Counted from the stretch's first letter, positions 40,956-50,057 are shown. The stretch: 64,000 nucleotides of DNA from Treponema sp. UBA6367 (GCA_002437725.1 DJRF01000013.1:77548-141547), one strand, 5' to 3'. The notes: generated from the letters alone by a model not told the origin. Numbers and translations: made by a program.

Positions 40956-41825
40956 ATGTGTATGCCTGCGAAAGACAAGACGATTCCCTCTCTCATAAAG
41001 TGGACTGGAAGCAAGCGAAAACAAGCCCCGCTTATTGCCCGCGAGGCAAAATCTTATAACCGCTATTTAGAGCCGTTTTTGGGTGGCGGTGCTTTGCTTT
41101 TTCTTTTCGCACATGAGGGGGCGGTCGCTTCCGATATTTACGAGCCGCTAATAAATCTTTGGAAATTGATTCAATCAGAGCCAGAAGAAGTTATTTCCGA
41201 CTACACAGAAAAATGGAATGCCCTCAATGTTGAATACAAGCAGTTGCAGTTGAATCATATAAAAAATGCTGACGGCTTGCCGAAAGTTTTTTACGATTGC
41301 CGTTCTCGTTTCAATAAAACTCACAATCCGCTTGATTTGAATTTTATAATGCGGACGTGCGTAAATGGCATTGTGCGTTTCAACGGAGAAGGAGAATTCA
41401 ACAATTCTTTTCATCTTTCAAGACAAGGAATGAAGCCGGATATGTTCGCAAAGAATGTGCGGATTTGGCACGAAAGAATCAAAGGCGTTTATTTTGAATG
41501 TCAGAGCTACGAGGAAACTTTAGCACAGGCAAAAGAGGGGGATTTTGTATATTTCGATCCGCCTTATGCCGACAGTCATAACCGCTATATAAAAGATTTG
41601 GACTTGCAGAATTTCTTTACTGAACTGGACAAATTGAATTCGAGAAATATTTCTTGGGCTTTGTCTTTTGACGGGTCACGAGCAGGAACGAATTATTTTT
41701 CCGATATGCCGAAAGAACTTTATAAACGGAAACTTTCGCTCTCAAATGGAAACTCTGCCGTGAGCAAGATTTTGAATTCAAAGCAGGAAGAAGTGACTGA
41801 ATCCCTTTACTTAAACTATAACTAA
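40956..41825 (+). CDS. D12-class (Dam/DpnM-like) DNA adenine methylase
   Basis: 289-aa alpha-class N6-adenine methyltransferase. Motif I is LIKWTGSKRKQAPLI plus YLEPFLGGGALLFLFAHEGA near residue 35, and catalytic motif IV is VYFDPPYADSHNRY near residue 200. The conserved NGIVRFNGEGEFN segment lies between. It begins 1 nt after the preceding methylase. D12 enzymes commonly modify GATC, so GATC methylation is a reasonable guess. The 3' end overlaps the convergent nuclease gene by 15 nt. Confidence 0.92.
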   Translation: MCMPAKDKTIPSLIKWTGSKRKQAPLIAREAKSYNRYLEPFLGGGALLFLFAHEGAVASDIYEPLINLWKLIQSEPEEVISDYTEKWNALNVEYKQLQLNHIKNADGLPKVFYDCRSRFNKTHNPLDLNFIMRTCVNGIVRFNGEGEFNNSFHLSRQGMKPDMFAKNVRIWHERIKGVYFECQSYEETLAQAKEGDFVYFDPPYADSHNRYIKDLDLQNFFTELDKLNSRNISWALSFDGSRAGTNYFSDMPKELYKRKLSLSNGNSAVSKILNSKQEEVTESLYLNYN

Positions 41826-43790
41826 AGAAAGATTTTCAAGAGGACATTCTGCATTGCAGATTGCATCCGCTATTTTCTTTCCAAGTTCAGAATATGAAGA
41901 AATTTTGATTGTGCATTTTCCATTATCGCCAAAGTAATATGAGAAAATAATGTCGCAACTAACTTTGTTTTCAACGAGTTCAAAATCTCCTTCTTTCATG
42001 AAGATATAGGCAGCCGCAGAAGCGAAGAGAAAATCGCCAGAATCAAGTTTTGTGTCATCATATTTCCATTCGCCTATTGGCAAACTGCGTCTTGCATTCA
42101 CAGAATAATCCATCAAATCTGTAAGATAACGGTTCAAGTTTTCACCTATATTTTCTTCAAGTGCTCGGGCATTTTCTTTAGATTCTACAGAAAGAATAAT
42201 GGGTTTTGTTTCAATTCCTGTGATTTCAAAAACATGGTCTGGTCTTTTAGCTCCCGAATGGCTTACGCGCGGAAGCGAGAGCCAGCGGTATTCAAACATA
42301 TTTGAAAGAACAGAAATTCCGCTCCAGTCGCCGCCAGGAGGGTTGCACATTCCTTCAAAGATTTTTATTTCTGGTGATTTTAACTGCGTGAAGATTGTAT
42401 GCATAATAGTATCAACATCATTTTCTCCGATTTTTAATGTAGAAGACTTTATTGTTTCATAGATTACTTGTTTTGGAGTTTGCTTGCTGAATTCAGATTT
42501 TACAAAAGAAATTTTTTTCATCTCAGAAGTTGCAGAATCGGCGATGACTGCATCTGAAGCTGAGAAAATCGCTTCCCAAATCTCGTTCTTTTCGCCAAGT
42601 TTGCGAGGATTTTCTTCCATAATTTTCCAGTTTGCTTTATACGAAGGACCATAAACAAATGTAAGAATGTCGGCTTCTTTTCCTGTAAGCATTCGGGCAA
42701 AAGGCACAAGTCCCCGGTCTGGCCGGGCATCGTCTCCTCCATGCTTAAAACCGTTCAAAAGAACAATTACAGGCTGTTCTGAATTTGTAAACCAATTCTT
42801 GAATTCCTTTGTGAGATTAGGATAGAGAGTTTTGATTTCAGATAAGAATTTTTCTTTGTTTTCTTTTGGAATCAAACAAAAAGGCAAGTCAGACGATGAA
42901 ATCCCTATTGCATATTCACAGGTAAGGAAAATGAATTTTCTTGCTGTTTCAGTCGCAATGGTTTTATCCGCAATTTTCTTTTTGTACTTTATCGTATCCG
43001 ATTTTTCCACGAAATCAAGAAAATGACCGTTATTTTTCAAGGAATCATAGGCATTCTGCCAGTCTTCGGAACAGAAAGTGTTTTTCTTAAGCTCTGCGGA
43101 ACGAATTTTTACGAACTCCAAATCTTTCTCTTCGATTCTGCTGCATACTTCAGAATAATCTTGTTTTGTCAAAATCTTACCAATAATTTCAGCAAGTTCT
43201 TTTTCCGCAAACACATTTTTATAACATTCTTTCGTTATATCATCAGCCCCTGCACTTCTTTCATAAATTGGAAGAACAGGAGAACTTTCATACGAGTATG
43301 TCAGATAACTGAACGGAACAGCTGCATTTGGAAGTCATGCAGCTTTTCTCTCCCGTGTGTTTGTATCAAGCTCAAAACCGCCAATTTCTGCGACATAGAG
43401 ATAAGGCGTTTTTGACATTCCGGCTGAATATCCTCGTCCGCTTCTCTGCCATGCCTGATTACCTGCTGCCAATGCTCCGCAAAATTCGATTGCAATAAGA
43501 GGAGTTTCCTTATCATTTTCGATTTCCGTTATCAATATATCAGGTGCTTCTCGAAGTGAATTTTCTGTGCTTTGAATTAGAGAGAGAATATTAAAATTCC
43601 AGCGACCATATCCAGGAAAGAAAGTGAAAATAAAATCGTCTGTTTTAGTCGATGCGAAAAATGAAGGGCAAAAGATTGAAGTTCCTTTTACTATTTTAGA
43701 CTCTTCAACATTCAGGGCTTTTTTGCACAATTTAAATGCTCGCTCGCATTCTACAATATTGTCACCATGAATATTAAACTTTCTTGTCAT
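41811..43790 (-). pseudogene. Type II-like restriction endonuclease interrupted by an in-frame TGA
   Basis: One frame of 660 codons contains a single TGA at 43335-43337. Upstream are 151 codons (MTRKFNIHGDNIVECERAFK ... ELDTNTRERKAA). Downstream the same frame continues LPNAAVPFSYLTYSYESSPV and on through 467 further codons to WKYDDTKLDSGDFLFASAAA and the stop. APDILITEIEND and PLIAIEFCGALA could be nuclease-core strands. A CGA-to-TGA change explains the stop. Convergent with two methylases, it is almost certainly their cognate nuclease, now inactive. Selenocysteine is unlikely: the site is not a redox motif and no insertion hairpin was recognised. Confidence 0.8.
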
Positions 43791-43929
43791 TATCTTACCC
43801 CTGCTTCTATCATCGGTAAGGTTTATGTTTTACTAAATCACAAGCAACTAACAAATCATTCGACTAAAATACAACAGGGAAAGCCTCAACACAATCTGAA
43901 GATATTTTTATATAAGTTAAGGTTGTGTG

Positions 43930-44062
43930 TCAAATTGCAACTTCGCTTACGCTTTTATTTAAGGTTTATACGAACCTTAAAAACATCTGTGTCAAGATCT
44001 TGATTGCAAGCGTACCTTGAGCAGACGTATTATTTTTTCTAAAAACTCAACTTTCACCCTAA
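43930..44062 (-). repeat. Intergenic repeat B, copy 2 (right part)
   Basis: Shares AATTGCAACTTCGCTTACGC, TTTAAGGTTTATACGAACCT and TTTTTTCTAAAAACTC with 38391-38660. It fills most of the gap between the nuclease gene and the AraC gene; 43791-43929 holds nothing I can identify. Confidence 0.75.
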
Positions 44063-44881
44063 TTAAAAATCAACAATCTTTGTCTTGTACGAACTTTTCC
44101 TCACCTGATTCACATATTCCTTTGGGGAAACTCCTGTAAATTCCTTGAACGAATGAACAAAATGGCTTTGATCGTAAAAATCAAACTTGCTGTAAAAATT
44201 TGGAAACGAATCAATATTTGAACGGTTCAATTCATTTATAATTGTGTGCATTTTTACGTTTTTGCAGAATTGCTTTGCGCTGCAGCCCAAAAATGTTTCA
44301 AACAAAAGATTTATGTAGCGCGAGGAATATCCTGTGTAGTCAATCAATTCGCTGATTTTTAACAAACCATCTTTTTTTACAATCAAATCCACCATCTGAA
44401 AAAACAAATGCTTTTGTCCGCTTTCAGTTGTTTTTAGCCAGTTTCGATATTCTTCCATAAAAGTGCACATTCTGTTTGTAAAAGTCTGTTGCTCAGACAT
44501 TTTTTCTGAAAGATTTTTTAAAATATCAAAATTCTGCAAATTGATTCTTTGACCAACCAAATCTTTTACTTCCTGATTTTCAAAAAACGGATTTGCGCCC
44601 GGCTGAAAACGAATTCCAAAGTAATCGCAGTTTCTTTTCAAAGTCAAAGTCTGCAAATTTCCGGAATTGCCAATCAAAAAAGAGTTCATGTTGTTTCCAG
44701 AATATTCAAACAAAATGTTCGAGCAACTGTCTTCCAAAAACGGCACTTTTTTTTCTTCATCAGTCTGAAAACTATAAAAATGAGAAATTCCAAAATCAGC
44801 CATAATTTTCTGATAAAATTTTTCTGTTTCCATAACCAGATATGACTGAATCGTATGAATATGCAATTTTTCTTCTTTCAT
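44063..44881 (-). CDS. AraC-family transcriptional regulator
   Basis: 272-aa regulator. The N-terminal ligand-sensing part contains CDYFGIRFQPGANPFFENQE, typical of the DUF6597-like sensor of some AraC proteins. The C-terminal double HTH includes ISELIDYTGYSSRYINLLFE (first HTH) and FDFYDQSHFVHSFKEFTGVS (second HTH, with the usual PKEY ending). The ATG at 44879-44881 has GAGG 6 nt upstream; a TTG at 44896 is less likely. Located next to the oxidase operon, it likely controls that operon and perhaps the divergent cyclodeaminase gene or the transporter. Confidence 0.9.
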   Translation of the reverse strand: MKEEKLHIHTIQSYLVMETEKFYQKIMADFGISHFYSFQTDEEKKVPFLEDSCSNILFEYSGNNMNSFLIGNSGNLQTLTLKRNCDYFGIRFQPGANPFFENQEVKDLVGQRINLQNFDILKNLSEKMSEQQTFTNRMCTFMEEYRNWLKTTESGQKHLFFQMVDLIVKKDGLLKISELIDYTGYSSRYINLLFETFLGCSAKQFCKNVKMHTIINELNRSNIDSFPNFYSKFDFYDQSHFVHSFKEFTGVSPKEYVNQVRKSSYKTKIVDF

Positions 44882-44911
44882 AATCCGCCTCGCCAAAATC
44901 AGATTTAAAAC

Positions 44912-44948
44912 AAAAAAGACGTCAAAACCCTAGAGTTCTGACGTCTTT
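44912..44948 (-). terminator. Hairpin with U-run before the AraC gene
   Basis: Minus strand AAAGACGTCA ... TTGACGTCTTTTTTG: an ~9-bp stem and ~14-nt loop followed by T-rich sequence. It could terminate the oxidase operon 270 nt upstream, or attenuate the AraC message, whose start codon lies 30 nt further on. Confidence 0.75.
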
Positions 44949-45004
44949 GCCATATCTATAAAAACATTAGCAAACGGATTTTATTTTGTCAATATTTTTT
45001 TTAA

Positions 45005-45175
45005 CAGGTCAAAAGTCGAGCCTTTTATAACTGTAAAAAAGCTTTCAGCGAAAATGCAATTTATTCAGATGGTTGTGCTCGCACTTCGTTTGCATTGGTT
45101 TGGGTTGCTACGCAACCTTAGCCGTTCTTATCGCACAAAATCTTCATAAATTGCAGCTTCGCTTACGTTTTTTTC
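45005..45175 (-). repeat. Intergenic repeat B, copy 3 (left part)
   Basis: About 85-90 percent identical by eye to 38391-38540 (blocks TTTATAACTGTAAAAAA, TTATTCAGATGGTTGTGC, GTTCTTATCGCACAAAATCT). It fills the gap between the oxidase operon and the terminator before araC. Confidence 0.8.
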
Positions 45176-45213
45176 ATTTTTCTAAAAGCCCGATTCACAA
45201 CTGCTCTCAAAAA

Positions 45214-46353
45214 TCACAACGCAGGCTTAAACCGATTGTAGCGCAAAGTGCTTATGTCCGCAGGGCAAGTTCCTGTGCAAATCAATTCAGAAATATTAAA
45301 AGCCGCGCTCGGCCCAATTCCAAATCCGTGTCCTGAAAAACTGCATTCAATATACAAACCCGGAACTTCATCAACCTTGCTTACAGTGCAAACACCATCG
45401 CTCGCCAAATCTTCATAGCCAGCCCAAGAACGAACAATTTTTGCATTTGCAAGACGCGGAAAATATCCAAGAATTCCTCTTGCGCACGCGCTTGTAAAAT
45501 CAGCAGTGCTTGGCGGATATTCATTGCTTTCTAATTCAGGGTTTGCAAAATCTTCATATCCATCGTGTCCGCCAAAAACAAACGAACCATGTTTTGTCTG
45601 ATGACCATAAAAATCAGCCATTGCCGTTCCCAGCATCTGCCTGAACATCTGTGGCTGCGCTTCCGTTACAAGGCACTGCAACCGCTTTTTTTTCATAGGA
45701 ATTGTAATTCCAACTGTATTCAAAATCGGGTTGCTTTCGTAACCGGCGGCAACAACCACATTTTCCGCCTCAAAAAATTGCCCTTCAGATTCAACGCCAC
45801 AAACCTTTCCAGCTTTTAAGACAATTCTAGAAACCGGCGCACCAGTTATAAAATCAGCACCAAGTTTTCTTGCACATTTATAAAAACCCAAAGTTGTAGT
45901 AAGCGGATTCGCATGTCCATCAGTTGGACACCAGGAAGCTCCAACAACTGCATCGCTCATATACGGATTGATTTTTTTCACTTCCTCGGCATTAATCATC
46001 TTTACATCAACACCGCATTTTACAGCATTGTCTGCAAGTTTTTGCAAAATCTTTAAATGTTCCTCAGTTTTTCCAAGACGAAGATTTCCTTCCTGCGTAT
46101 ATTCAGTGTCAACGCCAAGCTCCGCGCTTAATCCCGGCCAGATATTTTTTACGCCCCAAACCATGAGCGGCAGTTCTTTTACATTTCGCCCGGACTGACG
46201 GACGCCTCCTCCATTACGCGAAGAACCGCCATTTCCAATATAGTCGCTCGCTTCAAGGACAATTACGCTTTTTCCTTTTTTGGCAAGATAATACGCCGTG
46301 GCATTTCCAACAATTCCAGCTCCAATTACAATAACATCAGCCTTTGTTTTCAT
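45214..46353 (-). CDS. FAD-dependent amino/imino acid dehydrogenase, beta-type subunit
   Basis: 379-aa DAO-family flavoprotein. It has the Rossmann motif VIVIGAGIVGNATAYYLAKK, second Gly motif NGGSSRNGGGVRQSGR and C-terminal FAD-contact SFSGHGFGIGPSAAFNISEL. It resembles the catalytic subunit of heteromeric D-hydroxyproline, opine or sarcosine-type dehydrogenases, which oxidise the C-N bond and pass electrons to partner flavin/iron-sulfur subunits. Those partners are encoded directly upstream (46355, 46776, 48367). The start lies next to the stop of the 2Fe-2S gene. Substrate not determined; an imino acid or D-amino acid is likely. Confidence 0.88.
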   Translation of the reverse strand: MKTKADVIVIGAGIVGNATAYYLAKKGKSVIVLEASDYIGNGGSSRNGGGVRQSGRNVKELPLMVWGVKNIWPGLSAELGVDTEYTQEGNLRLGKTEEHLKILQKLADNAVKCGVDVKMINAEEVKKINPYMSDAVVGASWCPTDGHANPLTTTLGFYKCARKLGADFITGAPVSRIVLKAGKVCGVESEGQFFEAENVVVAAGYESNPILNTVGITIPMKKKRLQCLVTEAQPQMFRQMLGTAMADFYGHQTKHGSFVFGGHDGYEDFANPELESNEYPPSTADFTSACARGILGYFPRLANAKIVRSWAGYEDLASDGVCTVSKVDEVPGLYIECSFSGHGFGIGPSAAFNISELICTGTCPADISTLRYNRFKPAL

Positions 46354-46354
46354 A

Positions 46355-46669
46355 TCACAATACCTCGCTTGCTAAAGTGTGCATTTCAGTCGGTCTGATT
46401 GGACCTCTGCTTGTTGCCGGATTTACTGTTGCCGGGGTTACTTTTTGTTCAGCGGCAACAATTCCCTTCACAAGTTTTGAACAAGTCTGTCCCTGGCAAA
46501 GCCCCATTCCGGCTCGCAAATACCGCCTGATTTCCTGCATTGTAAACATTCCATCGTGAACAGCCCGCCTTATTTCACCTTTCGTTATTTCCTCGCATCG
46601 GCAAATCACCAAATCATCATCAGGACCCGAAACAAATTCTCCAATATCGCGCAATCTATCATTCATCAT
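46355..46669 (-). CDS. BFD-like [2Fe-2S] subunit
   Basis: 104-aa protein with a bacterioferritin-associated-ferredoxin-type cluster site: VICRCEEITKGEIRRAVHDG and, after ~30 residues, GMGLCQGQTCSKLV, giving the Cys-x-Cys ... Cys-x4-Cys ligand set. In opine and hydroxyproline dehydrogenases this domain bridges the two flavoproteins; it can be fused to the alpha subunit but here is separate. GGAG lies before the ATG at 46669. Its 5' region contains the poly-C/poly-A tract described separately. Confidence 0.88.
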   Translation of the reverse strand: MMNDRLRDIGEFVSGPDDDLVICRCEEITKGEIRRAVHDGMFTMQEIRRYLRAGMGLCQGQTCSKLVKGIVAAEQKVTPATVNPATSRGPIRPTEMHTLASEVL

Positions 46670-46679
46670 AATTTTTAAT

Positions 46680-46775
46680 CTCCATCATTTTTTTTTTGGG
46701 GGGGGCAGGTCTTCCCCTCGGCGGCACTTCGTTGCCACCTACCCCTTCTAACGGGGACACCCCGTAACGCCCCGC
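46680..46775. repeat. GC-rich multi-hairpin element with T10G8 tract
   Basis: A ten-T run followed by eight G at 46688-46705, then GC-rich inverted repeats: GGCGGCA...TGCCACC around 46721-46740 and ACGGGG-TGT-CCCCGT (minus strand) around 46757-46771. It separates two genes of the oxidase operon and contrasts strongly with the AT-rich surroundings. It resembles REP-type elements. Confidence 0.75.
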
Positions 46776-48353
46776 CTAGCTCTTTTTCCAAAAGCGGGCT
46801 TTATAGCCAAACTCGTTTGGAACTTTCATCGTAAGCAAATACGTGTGGTCAAAAGCGGCTGCCGTTCTTACGCCGACAACTTCAGCATCGCAAAGAACAT
46901 CTCCACTTCGGCTTAAAGCTTTTCCAACATCCCCTTTTTCTGGAAGCGGCAAAAATTCATACGGAATCGTAATGCTCGTGAACCCCGGCTCAAAATCTTC
47001 ATCCACAAGAAAAATTGCCTGCCCGGAACAGCTTGCAACACACATTCCGCAGCCTGTACAACCGCAGTTTTGCGCAACCACTGGCAAGGCTGTAATGCAC
47101 GAGCCAATTTTTATACAATTTTTTCTGCACGCATCTTGGCACGGATTGCAAGGAATATTCTGCGTACATTCAATTACCGGGTGTATTCCTTTTTGATGCG
47201 TAACTCCCGGAAAGCGTTCAATCTCATCATCTGCAACAAATCCTTTTGCAAGCAGATTTTTTGAAACCGAAATTCCTTCGTCTGTCTTTTCAATCAGTTT
47301 TCCACGGTTGCAAGGAGCAAACATTCCCTGGCGCAAACTGTTCAAATCTTTTTCAAACAAGGATTCGTCTTTTTCCATCAAATTTTCTTCTGCAAATCCT
47401 GTTTTATAGGCGGCACGCAAACCTGCCATTCGTCCTTTTATCATCGCAGAACTTGCTTCTTCAATTCCGCTTACATCTCCTGCCGCAAAAAGACAAGGAA
47501 CAGAAGTTTCGCCATATTCATCAACAACCGGAACTTGCCCGCCCCGCTTTGGATTATCCTCCATTGCACAGCCAGACATTTTCAAAAGCTGGCTCATTGG
47601 CGAAAGACCAACCGCAACACAAATTGTATCAACATCAAAATGAATTTCCGTTCCCGGAATAATCTTAAAATGCTCGTCAACCTTGCCGATTGTTACGCCT
47701 TCAACTTTTTCAGTTCCTTCAACTTTTTTGATTGTATAACCCAGAAAAAACGGAACTCCAGTTCGGGCAACCTTTGCCGCATGAACACCATAACCGCCGA
47801 TTCTAGGAGCCGCATCAACAAGCGCAACAACTTCGCAGCCAGCCTGCAGCAGCTGAAAACTAACAACAAGGCCAACGTTTCCGCTTCCAAGCATAAGAAT
47901 CTTTTTTCCAGGCTTTACACCATGAAGATTCATCATTGTCTGAGCCGCTCCAGCTCCAATAACGCCCGGCAAAGTCCACCCTTCAAAAGGAACCATATTT
48001 TCTGCCGCTCCTGTGGCAATAATCACGCTTGAGCCTTTGTAATGATGAATCGCGCCATCGTGATTTACCGTAACTTCCTTGTTTTCAAAAATGCCGGTTA
48101 CAGTTGCGTCCAGTTTTACCTGAACACCAACTTCTTCCGCTTCTTTTAAAAGCTCTGTTCCAATATTAAATCCACGGATTTTTGCCTTATGTTCTTTTGA
48201 ACCAAAAAATTTATGAATCTGCTTAAAAAGCTGTCCGCCCGGCTTATGGTTTTCATCAAAAATCATAACATTCATTCCGTGCTTAGCCGCTTCTATTCCT
48301 GCGCTAAGACCAGCAGGTCCTGCGCCAATTACAATCAAATCATATCTTTCCAT
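46776..48353 (-). CDS. NAD(P)/FAD-dependent oxidoreductase, alpha-type subunit with ferredoxin-like domain
   Basis: 525-aa flavoprotein. Its first nucleotide-binding motif is YDLIVIGAGPAGLSAGIEAA and the second ILMLGSGNVGLVVSFQL; TICVAVGLSPMSQLLKMSG and CLFAAGDVSGIEEAS are the FAD-contact regions. Near residue 400-450 are cysteine clusters (NIPCNPCQDACRKNCIKIG, CGCTGCGMCVASCSG) that should hold one or two Fe-S centres. The start at 48351-48353 is favoured by homology to Rossmann N-termini. This corresponds to the alpha subunit that moves electrons from the amino-acid-oxidising subunit to an acceptor. Confidence 0.88.
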   Translation of the reverse strand: MERYDLIVIGAGPAGLSAGIEAAKHGMNVMIFDENHKPGGQLFKQIHKFFGSKEHKAKIRGFNIGTELLKEAEEVGVQVKLDATVTGIFENKEVTVNHDGAIHHYKGSSVIIATGAAENMVPFEGWTLPGVIGAGAAQTMMNLHGVKPGKKILMLGSGNVGLVVSFQLLQAGCEVVALVDAAPRIGGYGVHAAKVARTGVPFFLGYTIKKVEGTEKVEGVTIGKVDEHFKIIPGTEIHFDVDTICVAVGLSPMSQLLKMSGCAMEDNPKRGGQVPVVDEYGETSVPCLFAAGDVSGIEEASSAMIKGRMAGLRAAYKTGFAEENLMEKDESLFEKDLNSLRQGMFAPCNRGKLIEKTDEGISVSKNLLAKGFVADDEIERFPGVTHQKGIHPVIECTQNIPCNPCQDACRKNCIKIGSCITALPVVAQNCGCTGCGMCVASCSGQAIFLVDEDFEPGFTSITIPYEFLPLPEKGDVGKALSRSGDVLCDAEVVGVRTAAAFDHTYLLTMKVPNEFGYKARFWKKS

Positions 48354-48366
48354 ATTTGTTTCCGCC

Positions 48367-48684
48367 TTACCAAGTTTTTTCAGCCGAACATCCATACTGA
48401 GTTTGAACTTTCATTCCGGCTTTTAAAGGAGTTATGCAAGTCCTAGTATTTGGAACGCCATCCACAACCATTACGCAGTCTGTGCAACGCCCAATAGCGC
48501 AAAAAATTCCTCTTGGTTTATGCAATTTAGAAGTTTCTCTGTGCTTTAAAATTCCAGCCGCACGCAAGGCCATTGCAATCGGCTCCCCCTCATACCCTTG
48601 CATTTCTTTTCCGTCAAATATAAACGTTACGAGTTCCCCTTTTTCTGGAACTCCTAAAATAGGATGTTCTGCTATACGTTCCAT
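48367..48684 (-). CDS. [2Fe-2S] ferredoxin-like gamma subunit
   Basis: 105-aa small subunit with the ferredoxin pattern GIFCAIGRCTDCVMVVDG ... NTRTCITPLK (Cys-x4-Cys-x2-Cys ... Cys), matching the small subunit of opine/hydroxyproline dehydrogenase complexes. GAGG lies 6 nt before the ATG at 48682-48684. First gene of the operon, divergent from the cyclodeaminase-like gene at 48824. Confidence 0.88.
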   Translation of the reverse strand: MERIAEHPILGVPEKGELVTFIFDGKEMQGYEGEPIAMALRAAGILKHRETSKLHKPRGIFCAIGRCTDCVMVVDGVPNTRTCITPLKAGMKVQTQYGCSAEKTW

Positions 48685-48823
48685 GTTCAACCTCACTTTG
48701 CAACAATGTAAAACTAAAATTTTTATTTTTCTTGTAAAAATTCGCATTGGAAATTTTTTTTCGGCAAATATAATGAATCAAGATTTTGAAAAATAATTTT
48801 CTGAACCACTTTGGAGGTTTTAT

Positions 48824-49975
48824 ATGAATGAAAACATTTTTCCTAATATCGACATTCTGTTTCTAAACGAAAAAGATTTGATTAAATGCGGCGTAAAAAA
48901 CATGAAAAACTGCATCGACGTAATGGAAAAACATTTTTCGCTGATTGGAAATGGAGATTACCGTATGGGCGGCGCAAACGGCAATGAACACGGGCTAAAA
49001 ATGTCGTTCCCGGAAAGTTCTTCTATAAAGGATTTTCCTCTTAATGGACCTGACTATCGCTTTATGGCAATGCCCGCATATCTGGGCGGAGAATTTCATA
49101 CTTGCGGAATAAAAACTTACGGTTCAAACCAGAAAAACCGCTCAAAAGGATTGCCTCGCTCTGTTTTAATGCTTCAACTTTTGGATGCGGAAACCGGCGC
49201 GCCTTACGCATATATGTCCGCAAACCTTATAAGTTCAATGCGAACGGGAGCCGTTCCAGGACTTGGAATCCGCTATCTTTCCATAAAAGAGCCAAAAATT
49301 GCAACAATTGTAGGTCCTGGTGTAATGGGAAGAACAGCAGCCTTAGCAATCGCGACAGAAAAACCTTCTGTAACAACAATAAAAATAAAAGGCCGCTCAG
49401 AAAAAGGTATCAATGAATTCATAGATTTTTGCAAGGAATATTGCCCTACATTCAAAGATTTTGTTGTCTGCGATTCAATCGAAAGCGCTGCAAAAGACAG
49501 CGACATTATTTATTTTGGAACAACAAATGCCGCAAAATACGAAGACAATCCTTTCCTAAAAGATGAATGGATAAAAAGTGGAGCTTTAGTAATAAGCACA
49601 AGCGCTCTTTTAATGAACCACGAAGGCTGGAAAGACACAAAAAAATTCAAACTTGTAAGCGATGACTACAAAATGTACGTCGGCTGGGGAAAAGGAAAGC
49701 CCGCACCAACACAAAAGAACGTTTCAACCCTAATTGGAATGGCTTTTTACGACGCAGTTGTAGAAGGCATTGTAAAAGAATCAGACTTGGTAGAAATTGG
49801 CGATATTGTAAACAACAAAAAACAAGCACGAGACAGCGATGAGCAAATAATTGTTTACGCAGTCGGCGGAATGCCAACAGAAGACGTTGCCTGGGGAAGA
49901 TTCTGCTACGACAGTGCAATAAAAAATAAAATCGGCACAAAACTGAACCTTTGGAACACCCCTGAATGGAGCTAA
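48824..49975 (+). CDS. Ornithine cyclodeaminase/mu-crystallin family protein
   Basis: 383-aa NAD(P)-dependent protein of the OCD/mu-crystallin family. It has the N-terminal domain DLIKCGVKNMKNCIDVMEKH, a Rossmann site PKIATIVGPGVMGRTAALAI (~residue 165) and conserved GAVPGLGIRYLSIKEP just before it. Members act as ornithine cyclodeaminase, pyrroline-2-carboxylate/ketimine reductase or opine-type reductases; some close relatives are annotated tyramine oxidase subunit B. Divergent from the dehydrogenase operon, it could reduce or process the imine that operon makes. GGAGG precedes the ATG. Exact reaction not assignable. Confidence 0.85.
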   Translation: MNENIFPNIDILFLNEKDLIKCGVKNMKNCIDVMEKHFSLIGNGDYRMGGANGNEHGLKMSFPESSSIKDFPLNGPDYRFMAMPAYLGGEFHTCGIKTYGSNQKNRSKGLPRSVLMLQLLDAETGAPYAYMSANLISSMRTGAVPGLGIRYLSIKEPKIATIVGPGVMGRTAALAIATEKPSVTTIKIKGRSEKGINEFIDFCKEYCPTFKDFVVCDSIESAAKDSDIIYFGTTNAAKYEDNPFLKDEWIKSGALVISTSALLMNHEGWKDTKKFKLVSDDYKMYVGWGKGKPAPTQKNVSTLIGMAFYDAVVEGIVKESDLVEIGDIVNNKKQARDSDEQIIVYAVGGMPTEDVAWGRFCYDSAIKNKIGTKLNLWNTPEWS

Positions 49976-50007
49976 AAAAAGCTTTCTTCTTAGTAATCTA
50001 ATTATTT

Positions 50008-50050
50008 TGGTACAAATCCAAAGTTGAACTTGAAATTTGTACCATTTTTT
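50008..50050 (+). terminator. Terminator overlapping the next promoter
   Basis: A perfect inverted repeat TGGTACAAAT ... ATTTGTACCA (50008-50017, 50035-50044) followed by six T ends the cyclodeaminase-like gene. An inner AAGTTGAACTT adds a smaller palindrome. The same bases contain the -35 box of the next gene, so it may also be an operator. Confidence 0.8.
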
Positions 50051-50057
50051 ATATAAT
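50030..50057 (+). promoter_or_regulatory. Leaderless promoter of the 50064 ATPase
   Basis: TTGAAA (50030-50035), 16-nt spacer, TATAAT (50052-50057), ATG at 50064 six nt later with no ribosome-binding site. Confidence 0.65.

Noticed and set aside
43335..43337. In-frame TGA in the restriction endonuclease read as selenocysteine
   Set aside because: The codon is not in a redox-type motif, the gene family has no selenoproteins that I know of, and no convincing insertion hairpin was recognised downstream. A CGA-to-TGA mutation is simpler.
46443..46480. Additional small coding genes on the plus strand opposite the oxidase operon
   Set aside because: The frames are antisense to clearly conserved proteins and show no start signals.
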